Source: Jaapia argillacea MUCL 33604 (Eukaryota > Basidiomycota > Agaricomycetes > Jaapiales > Jaapiaceae). From it: a stretch of DNA of 64,000 nt. Below the pieces are notes generated by a model. The model was not told the origin of the DNA, searched no databases, and saw nothing but the letters and a program-made list of their open reading frames with translations. The position numbers and the translations under genes are program-made. The DNA lies in NCBI GenBank assembly GCA_000697665.1, contig KL197739.1:1-64000 (forward strand), given 5' to 3'. Of the stretch, positions 21,879 to 33,135 are shown piece after piece. Each line of letters starts with the position of its first letter. The first letter of the stretch is position 1.

Positions 21879-23271
21879 TCATAGAAGTCCAGTGCGATAG
21901 AGTGTGTCGGCAGTCAAACCATCACCACCACTGATAACCTCGTCTGCCTCCTCCTTCATCGCTCGAGCCTCTGGATCCTCCTCTCCATTGAACCCCTCAA
22001 TCATAGTGGGATCGTCACCCAACTCCTCCAAGATGTTGTGGAGGATCATCAGAGCCTCAACTGTGTGGTACATGGTGTCGAGGTCATGACCTGGAAGTCT
22101 ACAGAGGCAAGGAAACCGCCCTTTGAGGCAGCCAAATGCATGTTCAACGGCAACGCAAAGTGATGATAGTTTGACATTCCATTTCTTGTGGCGTTTTGCT
22201 TCTTCGGGGTCAGAGGTTAAGCCGTGGTTGGCGAAGGGGTGGATCGAATATTTCGTGAGGGGATAGCCTTCTCAAAACCTCAGGGGTGAGTGTTATGTCA
22301 GAAAATTAAATGTTATCAAAGTGTACCTTTATCGACAATGATATACTCGTCACGAGCAAAGAAATTCCCCCGTTGTTTCCACATCTCCGATTCCTTGAAG
22401 ATTGTGCTGTCTGCAACAGACCCTGGCCAACCCAACTCATAATCGGTGAAAATCCCATGGTGGTCACAGATGGCTTGTATCACAAGCTGGGAAGGCACTG
22501 GGTGTAACGAAAAGGGCGGAATGCAGTAATCAAGCAACTCACCAAATAGAATTTCTTCCGACACCAAAACACGAAGCCATTTCGCCATGGTTTATAAAGC
22601 AGGGGAATATGTGAACCATCCCCAACCCCAATACACCCTGGAAATCCACACTCCGCCATACATTCTTTCAGAAACTTCCTCCGCTCCGTTCCAGGCCATG
22701 CAAGATGTGTGAGCTTCCTGTTGCGTATCGCACGAGAAACCCGATGAAAATACAAGTACGCTGTTCCCTCAGCTATCCCAATAACATCACTGGCCTTTTC
22801 GCCACTCTCGCTACCAACCCATGCCAAAAATGAGCCCAACTGGATATGAACCGGCTGCTGTGGACACTTCCCACGAGGCCTGAAGACATCGTCGTCTCTG
22901 ATTTTGTCCTGAATGAACCAAAAGCTTTCGCGATCCATCCTACGAAATCAATGTGACATCTCAGTTAAGTGATACGGAACGAAAGTCAGGGCTCACCTCA
23001 TCCACTTCTTGAATTTTCGATCACTAAAATCATAAAGAATTAAATTGAGAAACTCCTCTCCTTTCTTTGCATCGTATCGGCCTCGAGGGCCATGTTTTCC
23101 AGTCCTGGCTGCCTCCTTCTTGTGTTTTTGGGAGAGAACAAGGATAGCCAGTGCTTTGAGCTCTTCGATGTTGTCAGAGGCCTCAGAGAGAAGAATTACA
23201 CCTAAGACCTGAAGGACTTTCCAGTACGGTTTCTTCTTCGCCTTCTTCCATTGGTGTGATTGACGAGCCAT
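21879..23271 (-). CDS. PIF/Harbinger DDE transposase, ORF intact
   Basis: Four exons on the minus strand: 23271-22997, 22939-22543, 22486-22327, 22267-21879, giving 406 aa without a premature stop. The catalytic triad appears as Asp in GVGDGSHIPLL, Asp in GWPGSVADSTIF and Glu in AVEHAFGCLKGRF. The usual DKGYPL motif is restored only by using the splice at 22326-22268. The N-terminus MARQSHQWKKAKKK is basic and is followed by a hydrophobic helix and an HTH-like region (AWVGSESGEKASDVIGIAEG). The protein should bind the terminal repeats and cut and paste the element. It lies tail to tail with the decayed SANT-like ORF, so the element probably depends on another copy for its second protein. Confidence 0.85.
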
Positions 23272-23684
23272 CGGAAAGACAAAGTAGATGTAGCCAGCAA
23301 GTCCTGTACTTGTTACACGAAGTCGCGCAAGATAGCTCAAAGGTTCAAATTTCGATCATATCACTTGGCACATTCATGGCAGTGTCGAAATATTCAGATT
23401 CCGCTCAACGAAAAGCTCGCAACCACCTTGAGAGCAGCTTTTCAGCTTTTCAGGTACCACAAGCTTTCGCTGTTGATGGTCGCTCAGCAAGGACCCCAGA
23501 ACGATTCACAAACTCAAAAAGCTGAGCGAAAAGCTAGAATTGAGTCTGGCTAATGCTAAAACCCCCTCAAGTTCTCCAAGTCTGCCGCACTCTTCAAGTT
23601 CAGCGTCTATCGTTGTGTTCCAAGTTTTCCTTTTCTGGGTCACCCAGCGCTTCATTGTCGTGTCTTGCTTGCGATTGAGAAAGC

Positions 23685-23990
23685 ATTTAAACCCACCAAC
23701 CCCTCCAGAGATACATACCTGCACCCCTCAATGCCATGACCTTTGCTATGTTCTGGGTGTCTTGCTTGCAGTCCCGTACACCCGTCCTCGTCTTTGTTAT
23801 GGGCAACCTCATTGACTTGGACAAATATCAAGGTCTGCACTCCTCGAGTGATGATGTCGTCCTCGGTAGCATGAACGACATTGTTTCCTAGGGTAACTAT
23901 GTCTTGGCTGGTGTAAGTGCTTTCTACTCAAGTCAAAAGATTGCAATTCACTGGTTTCTTCCCTCTACCAGCTATCTGTTCAGACTACTC
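23685..23990 (+). pseudogene. small membrane protein, fragment copy 3
   Basis: Plus-strand sequence matching the first exon of the gene at 17576-18294: ATG TTC TGG near 23750, NLIDLDKYQGLHSSSDDVV, then a stop in place of Gln in DIVS*GNY (CAG to TAG type) and the first intron donor (GGTGTAAGT). Similarity fades after about 23990, so only exon 1 and part of intron 1 survive. It sits directly right of the Harbinger element. Confidence 0.6.
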
Positions 23991-24063
23991 TTGCCCAACT
24001 GAGAGTCAATTGCCCAATTCAGCGCTAATGAGGCATTAACATGAATTTTCACCTTCAGCATAT

Positions 24064-24284
24064 TAGGGAGTTTGCGCAAGCGTCACTTTTCAAATGTCAC
24101 GCTACGCATTTTGGCTCTCATTCTCTTTCCACTGCACTGAATTGATTTCTGTTCTACTCATACATTGTATATACCTCCTAGATGATATGAAGAAAATCTG
24201 GGCTGGCTAAGTGCATTGTAGCAAACAGCAAAAATATTTTGTGTAGTGTGACATTTGAAATGTCATACTTGCGCAAACTCCCTA
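24064..24284. mobile_element. MITE (Tc1/mariner-type, TA target), 221 bp
   Basis: Terminal inverted repeats TAGGGAGTTTGCGCAAG(C/T).. and ..CTTGCGCAAACTCCCTA face each other across 221 bases and extend imperfectly for about 35 bases (TTTCAAATGTCAC on both arms). The outermost TA can be read as the target-site duplication. There is no coding capacity. The ends are not shared with the mariner-type ORF immediately to the right as far as I can see. Confidence 0.8.
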
Positions 24285-24512
24285 TTGTTCGCAATCAATT
24301 CAGTGACATCAGTACCGTCACCGAGGTTACAGCGCTTTTCACCGTCTTGTGGAATCGTCAATTTCTTGACATGCCTCAGATACCGTGTGAGAACATTTCA
24401 GGGACTTCCTGTGGATTTCAATAATTGTGATAAGATTGATAAGTCACCGATTGGGCCATTGTCGGGCAACACCTGCAAGCCTTGACATCGATAACTATCC
24501 CTGTTCTCGCCT

Positions 24513-25571
24513 ATGTCTCCTCGCACTGTTTTGCATGATCTGACGGCCAGAATCCCTATCCTATGGCATCGGGATGGCTTCTCTGTAAAGGAAATCTGCC
24601 GAATTCTTGACATACGAAAGTCACTAGTCTACAAAACATTACAGTACTACCAGGTCCACGGTATCATGCACAATCGATTTGCACGCGCTAAGGCTGGACG
24701 GCGCATACTCACATCCCCTGATATCAACTACATCAAGTCACTCCTCCTCCATGACAATACACTATATCTCGATGAGCTGCAGGATCAGCTCCATGAGGAT
24801 CGCCGTGTCCATGTCTCCCTCCCAACACTTGTCCGAACACTTTGCCACACACTCTACACCAACAAGACAATCTCTGCTCAAGCCCTCGAGCACAATGAGG
24901 ATGCGCAAGCTATGTTCATGAACAAGATTGCTACCATTGCTCCTGATCCTGAGATGCTGATGTTTGGAGATGAGGCAGCCAAGGATGAACGTACTCAAGG
25001 GTGGAGGAAAGGATGGTCTTGGGTGGGTGTGCATTGTTTACAGAGCAAACCGTTTGTCTGAGGAAAGCGATACTCTATCCTTCCCATTCTTACCTTGGAT
25101 GGGATTGTGGCATATGACATCATTGAGGGCTCAGTAACATCAGAGCAATTTGTCCAATTTCTTCGTGAGCATGTTGTATGTGTATTCGAACATTATGATG
25201 ACTTGGTTCTGACATGTTTTGTAGATTCCCCTGACCAATCCATATCCAGGACCATGTAGTGTTCTCATTCTCGACAACTGCAGCATCCATCATTCAGAAG
25301 AAGTGAGAAAAGTTATAGAAGATGAAGCTGGTCAGTCAATTTACTCATACTAGTGACCTGATGTATCTCACTGAGATATCTAGAGTGTAAGCTTGTCTTC
25401 CTTCCTCCGTATTCCCCCAACTACAATCCAATTGAGCAAGCCTTTTCCTCAATCAAAGCTTGGTTACATCGGCATCAGATGGACAAGTCCCTATGGGCTC
25501 TGTGCTGTGCTTGCCAGCAAATTAGCCCCAAGAAGGCCTCAGCCTATTTCAGCACATCAGGATATATGTAA
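24513..25571 (+). pseudogene. Tc1/mariner (IS630-type) transposase with one in-frame TGA
   Basis: Three exons (24513-25174, 25225-25330, 25384-25571) give about 318 codons. The N-terminus has a helix-turn-helix (WHRDGFSVKEICRILDIRKS). The catalytic residues are Asp in MFGDEAAKDERT, Asp in LILDNCSIHH and Glu in YNPIEQAFSSIKAW. One TGA at 25059-25061 interrupts KPFV*GKRYSIL where CGA (Arg) would fit; otherwise the frame is whole. Families of this type move by cut and paste into TA. I could not find convincing terminal inverted repeats at its edges. Confidence 0.75.
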
Positions 25572-25624
25572 AAGTAGTGCAAGCAATTTTTGCTTTGAAA
25601 TACAACTCTGTATGTACTTGGTCA

Positions 25625-27208
25625 CTAATCTAAACCTGCCTCCCTTGCCATCTCCTCTGTGACACCTTCAGGAGGGGCACGGTAACCAGGTGGAACAGGA
25701 ACCATTTTCTGGAGAGCTTCATCAAAGTAACTCACCAAGTATTCAGTACTCCGAGCATCACCCACTTCCAAAGGCCCCCCACAATAACTGAGATTTCCCC
25801 TGGCAAAAAAGGTACGCTCATACCGTATAGTCTCATTCACTGCTGGTTGGTGATCCCTCAGAAAATTCATCTCCAATGATCGCTTTCTCTTCGCATCTGG
25901 TCCATTCCACCACTTCCGACTACCAGCCTTGAGACATATCACATCTCCCACTGGGATTCCGAGACCTGTAAGATCAGAAGCTGGGACTTCATGTAGAATG
26001 TCAGGACCGTAGCTTTGTTCAGCCATCTTGAATTCAAAGCTTAGAGCATTTCGAACTCCAAGACGATCTTGAGCGTATGTGAGGAAATGGCCAAGGTGAG
26101 AGGAGCTATAAATTGGTGGGGAGGACTCCAGCTTGGGTTGAGCATCTCAGGTACGAGGACAGGTAGGAGTTCTTGGAATTGCGGGAGCAGCATGGCCCAG
26201 CACAGTAGCAGCAAGCATTGTGACAGAAGTCATGGCCTGGGCAAAGGGTGCAAATTGATCACTTGCTACCAGAACAGCAGATGCAACCTGGCGATCGGGA
26301 TGGAGGGTGGCTTTACGTTTCTCAGGATCAAAGTCATTGACATTGGGGGGGTGGACAATGGTTGCCTTGGCTGATATCTACAAAGGATAATGAGGAGACT
26401 ATTACAGACCAGCACATGATGTAGGACTTACAATTGCAAGGCACCATGTACAACAATGAGTGGGGGTAATTTTGATGTTCTTGTTGGGGTCACTTGTGGG
26501 ACAGTACCAGAACTCTCCCCTGACCTTATTGTGGACATGCATGAGCTCCTTTCACCACTTTGCACACAACAACTCCAAGTCTGTAGGATCCTTATACTCG
26601 CCCATGTCCTACAAAGCATCAGGTCTGGAAAGCAGAAAGTCGGGAACGAAACATACATTGGCACCATCATCAACTCCCACATCACTATCAACATCTTCAT
26701 CTGCCTGAACGCTGAAATGAATCAAAGATCTTCGTCACAGACCTCAGAAGAACTCACACGAACACAGCATCTCAGAGTGATATCATTCATGTCAATGATA
26801 ATTGTTATCTTTGGTGGCTGCTCCTTCTTGACACACTGGACCATCCCATTGTACTCCATTTGATTCTCAATATCAAGGGGTGTGACTGATTTTCTATATG
26901 CAGTGTCTTTAGAAGCCCCAAGAAGAATCAATAATAATGTACGACTTCGCCGGAGCACATGTGTACTTGAACGGATATGGTTGTTTCGAAACGACACAGT
27001 ATCTCTGCAAGCCACAGCAATCCAGAACAGCCTGTAGGAATGTGATGTAGTTGTCAGGTGAAATGGCAAAGTCTAATTCTTTGGACTTCGTTGAAGCCTT
27101 TGGTTTAGCCTGAGACTTCTTTCCAGATGCGAGTACAGGCGGAGCTGTGTAGATAGTCAAGTTGATAGCAAAAGCGAGGGGCTCATTGTCGTCATCAGGC
27201 TCAGACAT
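25625..27208 (-). pseudogene. repeat-associated protein with C-terminal SAM-like domain, decayed
   Basis: The minus strand starts MSEPDDDNEPLAFAINL, continues to YPFKYTCAPAKS, then (after an intron, acceptor near 26897) SVTPLDIENQMEYNGMVQ and ITIIIDMNDI. Further exons give EYKDPTDLELLCAKW and KRKATLHPDRQVASAV, and the end reads YGPDILHEV..LTGLGIPVGDVICLKAG..WWNGPDAKRKR, typical of a SAM-like fold. This layout recurs in many copies in agaricomycete genomes (my recollection of the family; function unknown). One TGA (26552-26554, minus strand) interrupts AKW*KEL where CGA would fit. The frame between about 26030 and 26270 is also unclear, so I call it decayed. Confidence 0.5.
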
Positions 27209-27394
27209 CTGAGATACTTTGTCGGGTGTCGAGTTGTCAAGGATCGATGAGAGTCAGACAAGTATCATTCCGGGCAAGAACTTATTGTTACAAAATACAC
27301 CTTAGAATTGCATCAGGAATTCGGCTACTGGGTACCAGTCGTGGGTGGCGCGCCAAAAGTTGCGCGAACAAAATCCACGATTCCACATATTCCT
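27209..27394. other. short gap, nothing recognised
   Basis: No ORF, repeat or signal was recognised between the SAM-like gene start and duplication B copy 1. Confidence 0.3.
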
Positions 27395-28560
27395 GAAAGG
27401 CGCTATAATGGCCATCGATCTTCCAACCCCTGCCTGAAATTATTGTATAAGACAATCTGTGCCACTACAAATGACCTTTGAAGGTAAATAGACCGGACGA
27501 ATAATATAATTCCACGACTGTATAGATACATGACGATAACGATGAGATGTACCAGGATGGAATCGTCTGGATGTCTGAAAGACGACGATATTGAGCAAGT
27601 TGGGGTAGGGAAGAACAAGAGGAATATTATGAGACACTGGTGGGATGGGACGGTGGTGATGAACAAGTGCTGCTGTGTTTGTGTGTTGTCTGGAGAGATG
27701 GGACCTCTGGCCTAAGGGCAATTGACCTTGAAACTTGGGGGAGTTGGGTAAGGGGGGCTTGGACGGCAAGATATATGCGAGATATGAGATTCCCAACTGG
27801 GAGGGTTTCAATCAGGATGAATGGGCTGGTTACCGCCAGCAATGTGGAGGTCGTAGTTTGATGAGTATGATGAACTGAGACAACAGAAGGTTTCACAGAA
27901 GAATATGACAGAGATCAGTTTAATCTGGGCAGAGGTGGTCCTATGTCAAATGGGTGATTTCACAGAGTCGCCGAAATTGGGGAAGTCTTCAAAGAGACTG
28001 ACAGAGGCTTGTTGTTAGATATTGGTAGTAGTTTGGAGAGTTTGTGGTCGGTTTCATCATTCCAAAACTGAGCAAGCTGAATGATCGAATTGTCTGTCAA
28101 AGAGAAAGCGAAAAGGCGGTGTTTTCATTCTCTGTATGTAGATGCTGGGAGAAAAGATAGAAAGCCTCGAAATGCTGGGTACCCGTGAGTGACCTGGAGT
28201 ATGCTAAGGCATGGCCGCTGGGGGTTGAGCATCCAAGGCAAGAGGGTTGTGACCTAAAGCATTTGGAGGGAATTGAAGGAATTACTAATAACGGTCTCCG
28301 ACACAAAGCAATTTAGCTCTGAGCACTTCCTACCCTCCTTCTCCCTTCATTGCCCAATTGTCCAGTCAATCTCAACCAGTGAGCTGGTGCTAACCATGTA
28401 GATGAGCGTTGAGATGTGGCAACGATTGGATGGGTTAGAACGTCCACAGTGGGGTGATGAGACCATGAGTGACGTTTGGAGGTTGACACTCAGCGGTTAG
28501 AATCCTAGGTGTCAGTAAAGACTTTTCCAGTGTTGTACATCCACGACTGCTTATGAAGGA
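27395..28560 (+). repeat. segmental duplication B, copy 1
   Basis: About 1.15 kb matching 34595-35740 in the same orientation, from CATCGATCTTCCAAC to GAGTGACGTTTGGAGG. The copies differ at many CpG sites: where copy 2 has CG, copy 1 mostly has TG or CA. ORFs on both strands are not conserved between copies, so the segment is probably noncoding or the end of a long-dead gene. Confidence 0.75.
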
Positions 28561-28874
28561 AGGTGGGCTGAAGGTGTCATAATCTATGCTCCATGCCTCG
28601 ACGGTCACCAAGCCTGTAAGGGTTTCTGTACCCAGCAAACAACAGGCACAAGGGAAGTTCTGATGTCACATAAAACAACCTGGACCACTTGCATTATGTA
28701 GAATGATCTGAGTTCAGTCTGGGCCCCCTGCATTCCTTGCCCTTGCTCATTGTTGGCGTGCTGGACACCGGCCAATACAACGAGGAGATAGACACATGTT
28801 TGTGAGTGCTCTTTCATTCTTTGCTATGATATGCCTTGCTCTATCTTGTATCCTCTTGCCATCATTGTTGCTTC
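28561..28874. other. spacer between duplications B and A
   Basis: No gene is recognised in this 300-base spacer, and no match to other parts of the window was seen. Confidence 0.3.
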
Positions 28875-29496
28875 AGGTCGCCCTCTGAACTATCAGTAGC
28901 CACTGCAAGTTAGTAAAATGGAAGCCCCAAGCCAGTGAGATTGCAGGAGTGGGTGCTAGTGAGCTTGAATCCTAAGTACCCTCCCATGTCAGCAGGACGC
29001 CAGGACGTCCAGCATAACCCATATTCTCCCATGCATCCTCAAAGCCCGTTTTCCTCAGACAATACAGTAACAATTTATTGCAGCTTCCTTCACCACCCAC
29101 AGCCCATCCTACTAGGCCTATCTTAGTTCCCTGTACCACACTCTTTGGATCAGTACACACGTCCTTCCCAAACTAGGAACCTGATATTCAGTCACCTCCG
29201 ATGTCTCACCATTGTTCTACATCGCATTCATCCACTTCTGCGCCCATTCCATATGATCCTCCCTCACGTCAAATCCACCACCATTATCAACATTGTTGGG
29301 TCGTTCATATTCTCAGTATTATCCTACCCCTTCCACTCAACGTGACTCACAGGATGATGCATACTACCCTTACAGTTGTTTATCACCACAAAGCGTGCCA
29401 CACCCTTCAACAACTCGACGAGAACCCAAGTCCCTCCCTGCTCAATCAAGTCGGTACCCACCGCCATCCAGCTCACAGGCCTATCATTGCGGTTGA
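28875..29496 (+). pseudogene. remnant of kinase D C-terminal tail (duplication A, copy 2)
   Basis: The sequence follows kinase D from 16320 to its stop region, including the RRIHPLLRPFHMI-frame stretch and the final AYHCG* (AYHRG* in kinase D). Several frames are disrupted and most CpG sites have become TpG or CpA. No kinase catalytic domain precedes it, so only the tail was copied. The match continues through the 3' region into the converging membrane-protein gene. Confidence 0.75.
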
Positions 29497-30104
29497 TCGT
29501 GTACACAACAGTAAATTCGCCAGGTGGTAGGGGTTGGTTTGGATCGATCCATATTACATATCACCTCACGTTTTCCCTGACACAGACGGGCCTTCTTGAA
29601 TATCTTCGTTCGTTACTTCCAAAATCTCGTATGCTGTGGATAGTCTTCTATGCCTCATGATGTCAACTCTCTTTCTCCCCCTTATTCCCTCTGTATTTGT
29701 TGTATACTGACTTCACTCGTTGGGACCACCCCAACTATATAAATGCTGCATATGTGCACGAATATGGTCAAGTGCGACCATCCACAACAGAGCTTCAAGG
29801 CTCTGCCTGAACGCATGGACATTAGTGGGGCGGATCCATGGCAGCCATACATTTCCTCCACAGCAACTGAAGGAGAACACTTGTATTACTTCTAAGAATC
29901 GACACCTACTAGATACTAGTACAATGCTACAATAACGAGACTTGTAAAGAAACGAGAAACATGCAAACAACAAGCAAGTGAGGATGGTGATACATAACAT
30001 CTAAGCCCTCCAAAGGCCATATAGCAATGTGATAGCAACAAAGACCAATGAAAGCAACACAACAGATGGGACAAGAAAACTTCTGCAGTCAAGCACCTCT
30101 AATC

Positions 30105-31345
30105 TCAGAGGGGACAGTACCTCCTTCAACATCCCTGGTAGTGTTGATGTGAGATTGGATAATGGAGCGCTCCCAAACCAAAATGATGAAGATCTAATGA
30201 AGCAACTGGTTAGAAGCGCACAGGCGGTGAACTCAACGTCTGTACAAAGAGATAAATCCTCAGACAAGGCTTGTAAGACTTGATCTATTAGAGAGGTAAA
30301 TACCTGTACAAAGAGATAAACTACAAGACAGGTTAGTCCAGGAAGTACATAGGATCATACAAGAGACTTACTCCTCAGACAAGGCTTGTAAGACTTGATC
30401 TGAGGAGCTGAGGACGCAACCCACACAGTTTATATAGACTACAGAGAATAGCATGATGTCATAGAAAGAAATGCATAGAAAAGGGTAGAAACTGTGATCG
30501 CACAATACTGAGCAAGGATGATGTGAGGATGGGCAAAGGATTGCTCTATCTACTGACTAACTATCTTACTCAGCTACCTACCAGATGACATCACGCTGAG
30601 TGAGACTGTGTAAGTCGCATTCTAGCAAGTTCCATCAAGGACAAGCAGTGCGTCTGTGACTGTGACATCACATAATGGTGACATCACACTGCTTCAACAC
30701 AAAAGGCCCAAGAAAATGGTGGTGACCACAGCAAACGTGATGGCAAATGCAGCTAATGGCCACGGTGTAGCGTAACGGAATTCAAGAGCGACTGCGACAA
30801 TGAGTCCCAGCTTTGGAATGGCGTTAAGCACAGTGAAAATAGGTATGCCAATCGTAATGATGCAAACCTCAACAAGGATGAGTCTGAGGTTGATAGAGAG
30901 AGGAGGGGGGGTGGAACAGACCTTGGCGATGTTGACTGGAGGGTCGTGGACAGCATGCTTGGGGAGCAAGGCATAGAGGGTTAGCCCAGCAGAAGCTGCA
31001 GTCACGTCTGATTTTATGACTTGCACACTATAAGCAATAGCCATAAGTTCTGCGTAGTGGGAACGAGAGAAGGGGGGTGAACATACCCCAAGAGAGTAGA
31101 TAACTAAAGGGAATGAACTGGTGAATTGCAATCTATTGACTTGAGTGGAAAGCACTCACGCCGGCCAATATATAGTTACCCTGGGAGACAATCTCAGTCA
31201 TAGTGCGGAGGACGACATCATTGCTTGAGGAGCATAGGCCTTGATATTTGTCCAAGTCGATGAGGTTGTGCATAACAGAGACGAGGAGGGATTTACACAA
31301 TTGCAAGCAAGGCGCCCAGAGCATAGCAAATGTCACGGGATTGGG
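30105..31345 (-). pseudogene. small membrane protein, copy 2, split by a solo LTR
   Basis: The minus strand encodes the same protein as 17576-18294: MLWAPCLQLCKSLLVSV, NLIDLDKYQGLCSSSND, SDVTAASAGLTLYALLPKHAV, then IGIPIFTVLNAIPKLGLIVAV and FAITFAVVTTIFLGLL. Exon and intron borders agree with copy 1. The last exon is interrupted at 30184-30699 by an LTR-like insertion, so this copy cannot make the full C-terminus. It belongs to duplication A. Confidence 0.7.
30184..30699 (-). mobile_element. solo LTR, 516 bp, with 5-bp target duplication
   Basis: Relative to copy 1 of duplication A the sequence between CAAAA (30179-30183) and CAAAA (30700-30704) is extra. It begins TGATGAAG and ends TTCAACA, so on the minus strand it reads TGTTGAAG...CTTCATCA, with the TG..CA ends and 5-bp duplication of an LTR. 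A TATATAAAC box lies near 30429-30437 on the minus strand. Copia-like termini are inferred. It looks like a whole solo LTR; no internal region remains. It is younger than the duplication it interrupts. Confidence 0.75.
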
Positions 31346-31529
31346 GGTTTTGAGTGTGCATCTCTGGTGGGGTTGGTGGGTTTAAATGCTGAAAGGCAGG
31401 TCGGGATGTTGACAACCATTCCTCACAGGCAGAATAACCATTAGCAACAGCCACAGTGTTCTCCCGTCCGTTTACTGTCTGTCGAAGCACCCAAGGATTC
31501 ACCAGGTCGAACGTTAACTATGTGCAATA

Positions 31530-31742
31530 TTACAGTTGTTTGCATATGAAACTGGAATCGCCTTTTCGCAGACCGTGTTTGTTCGAGCCAAATATGGCCT
31601 TCTTTGGGGTCCAGCAGGGACCAGGCCTGTCAAATGGTCCATAAGAGCTGACAAACACCACCATAAAGAGCAATATTTGGTTTGAACAAATATGGGTTTG
31701 CGAGGACGCGATTCCAGTCTCATATGCAAACGACTGTAATGG
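31530..31742. mobile_element. foldback/MITE-like imperfect inverted repeat
   Basis: The left arm (31530-31610, ATTACAGTTGTTTGCATATG.., CTGGAATCGC.., TTTGTTCGAGCCAAATAT) is matched by the reverse complement of 31663-31742 with about 20% differences. The arms are about 80 bases and the loop about 50. No target duplication was identified. The unit could form a long hairpin. Confidence 0.6.
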
Positions 31743-32865
31743 TGGGAGATTAACCTTACCCCCCTCGGCTGACAACTGCAATCGAGGCCCAGATCCCACA
31801 CCAGATTTCACCCAGAGTGGCAGGTGCGCGGTCATCCAATTTACAATCGCGGGGCACATCGGCCTGCATCTAAGTACCCCGCTCTGAAATTTGAAAGGAT
31901 GTGGACCCGAGAGGAGTATGATGTTCCAATGTAGATTTATTCCTTGAGCCTTGAGTGCGAGCCGGAGTTCCCCTCGCAATGCGTCAGCCCACCGCGCACG
32001 GTATCATCAAGTAGCAAACAAGTAGTGTATCTCTCTGGATATATCAAATGTCAACCAAATGCGGGCTGGGGCACAAAGTCTCAAAGGTACTATATATGGT
32101 AAGGCCATTCTATCACACCAAGATTTCAACAGGATCTGTAATTACATCAACTTCTGAAGTCCACGTTCATCTATCCTCAGCGGACTTGTAACGAAGTCAG
32201 TTTCGGTGATCTTTCGAAGAGTCAACTTCAAGCACTCCGGATCCACCCCTTCCACCTTCATATCCTTCATCTTCTCTAGGAGATCGACACTGGGGCATAG
32301 CCTTTCCAAGATAGCCACAGCAGCACTAGGACGATCATACTCTCGCCACCATGACCTACGCCACCTATCCTCGCGCTCCTCGATCCTCCAGCACCATAGC
32401 CTATGGACAGGGGCAAGCGCAGTCAATGCACATGCCATCTGATGACGGCCAATCCGGGAACGAGTATACTCCAGCCTGAGAGGGCCGAAGTTTTGGTGGA
32501 GCGCTCAGCCTTGCACGCAGCGCGCGTGGGGCCGGAATAAATGTACAGTATCTCCCGGTCGCGTGGATGAGGTCCAGCAGAGAGTGAAGCAGGAGTGAAA
32601 AAACTGGGAGATACGGCACCCCACAAACTCGGGCTCTCCCGAGTTTTAATCTCCGTACACGTGCATGGTCTGGCTGGCGAGACTAAGCCACCGTTCTTTT
32701 CCGCGCTTTGCTGTTTACCGCCCACGGATTTGCCGGTTGAACGTTAACTTTGATCAGAGCCGTGGCGAGCTCCAGTCCGCGACTCCCAAGACTTCCAACC
32801 CACTGGGGTGGAGTACTCTACGTGGACGAAGCTGAACTCTCAACCCTCTAGATGTATTTGTTCAA
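31743..32865. other. repeat-island sequence without a convincing gene
   Basis: A minus-strand ORF at 32142-32438 (98 codons, WRIEEREDRWRRSWWREYD near its start) could be a terminal exon, but no upstream exons or domain are recognised. The motif GAACGTTAACT near 31508 recurs near 32735, perhaps an element end. Confidence 0.35.
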
Positions 32866-33135
32866 TACTCCCTCCCTCCTCCCTCCTCTCCCTCCCTCCT
32901 CTCCTCCTCCATCTCTCCCCCCCGTTCTCTCCTTCTCTCCTCCTCCTCCCCCCTCCCCCTTCTCTTCTCTCCCATCTCTCTCCCCCATCTCTCCTCCTCC
33001 ATCTCCCTCCCCCATCTCTCCTCCTCCATCCCCCTCCCTCCATTCCTCCTCCCTCCTTCCTTCCCTCCTCTCTGTCCCCCAGCCTCCCTCCCTCCCTCTC
33101 CTCCCTTTCCTCTCCCTGTTTGCCTCTCTTGTTCC
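32866..33135. repeat. 270-bp polypyrimidine tract (CCCTCC/TCTCC)n
   Basis: The + strand is almost entirely C and T (CTCCCTCC-like units with CATCTCTC interruptions). The minus strand is the purine complement. ORFs here (Ser/Pro/Leu on +, Gly/Glu/Arg on -) are artefacts. Confidence 0.9.

Larger units (their letters stand above)
19807..23551. mobile_element. PIF/Harbinger DNA transposon, about 3.7 kb
   Basis: The element carries the two typical genes: a DDE transposase on the minus strand and a SANT/Myb-like ORF on the plus strand. Candidate imperfect terminal inverted repeats are AGTCCTACTCAATTTTGTCA.. at 19807 and the reverse complement of 23551, which reads AGCCAGACTCAATTCT-AGC; both continue into AGCTTTTCG. 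The flanks on both sides read AAT (or TAA, one base shifted), fitting the 3-bp target duplication of this superfamily. The exact termini may be off by one or two bases. Confidence 0.75.
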
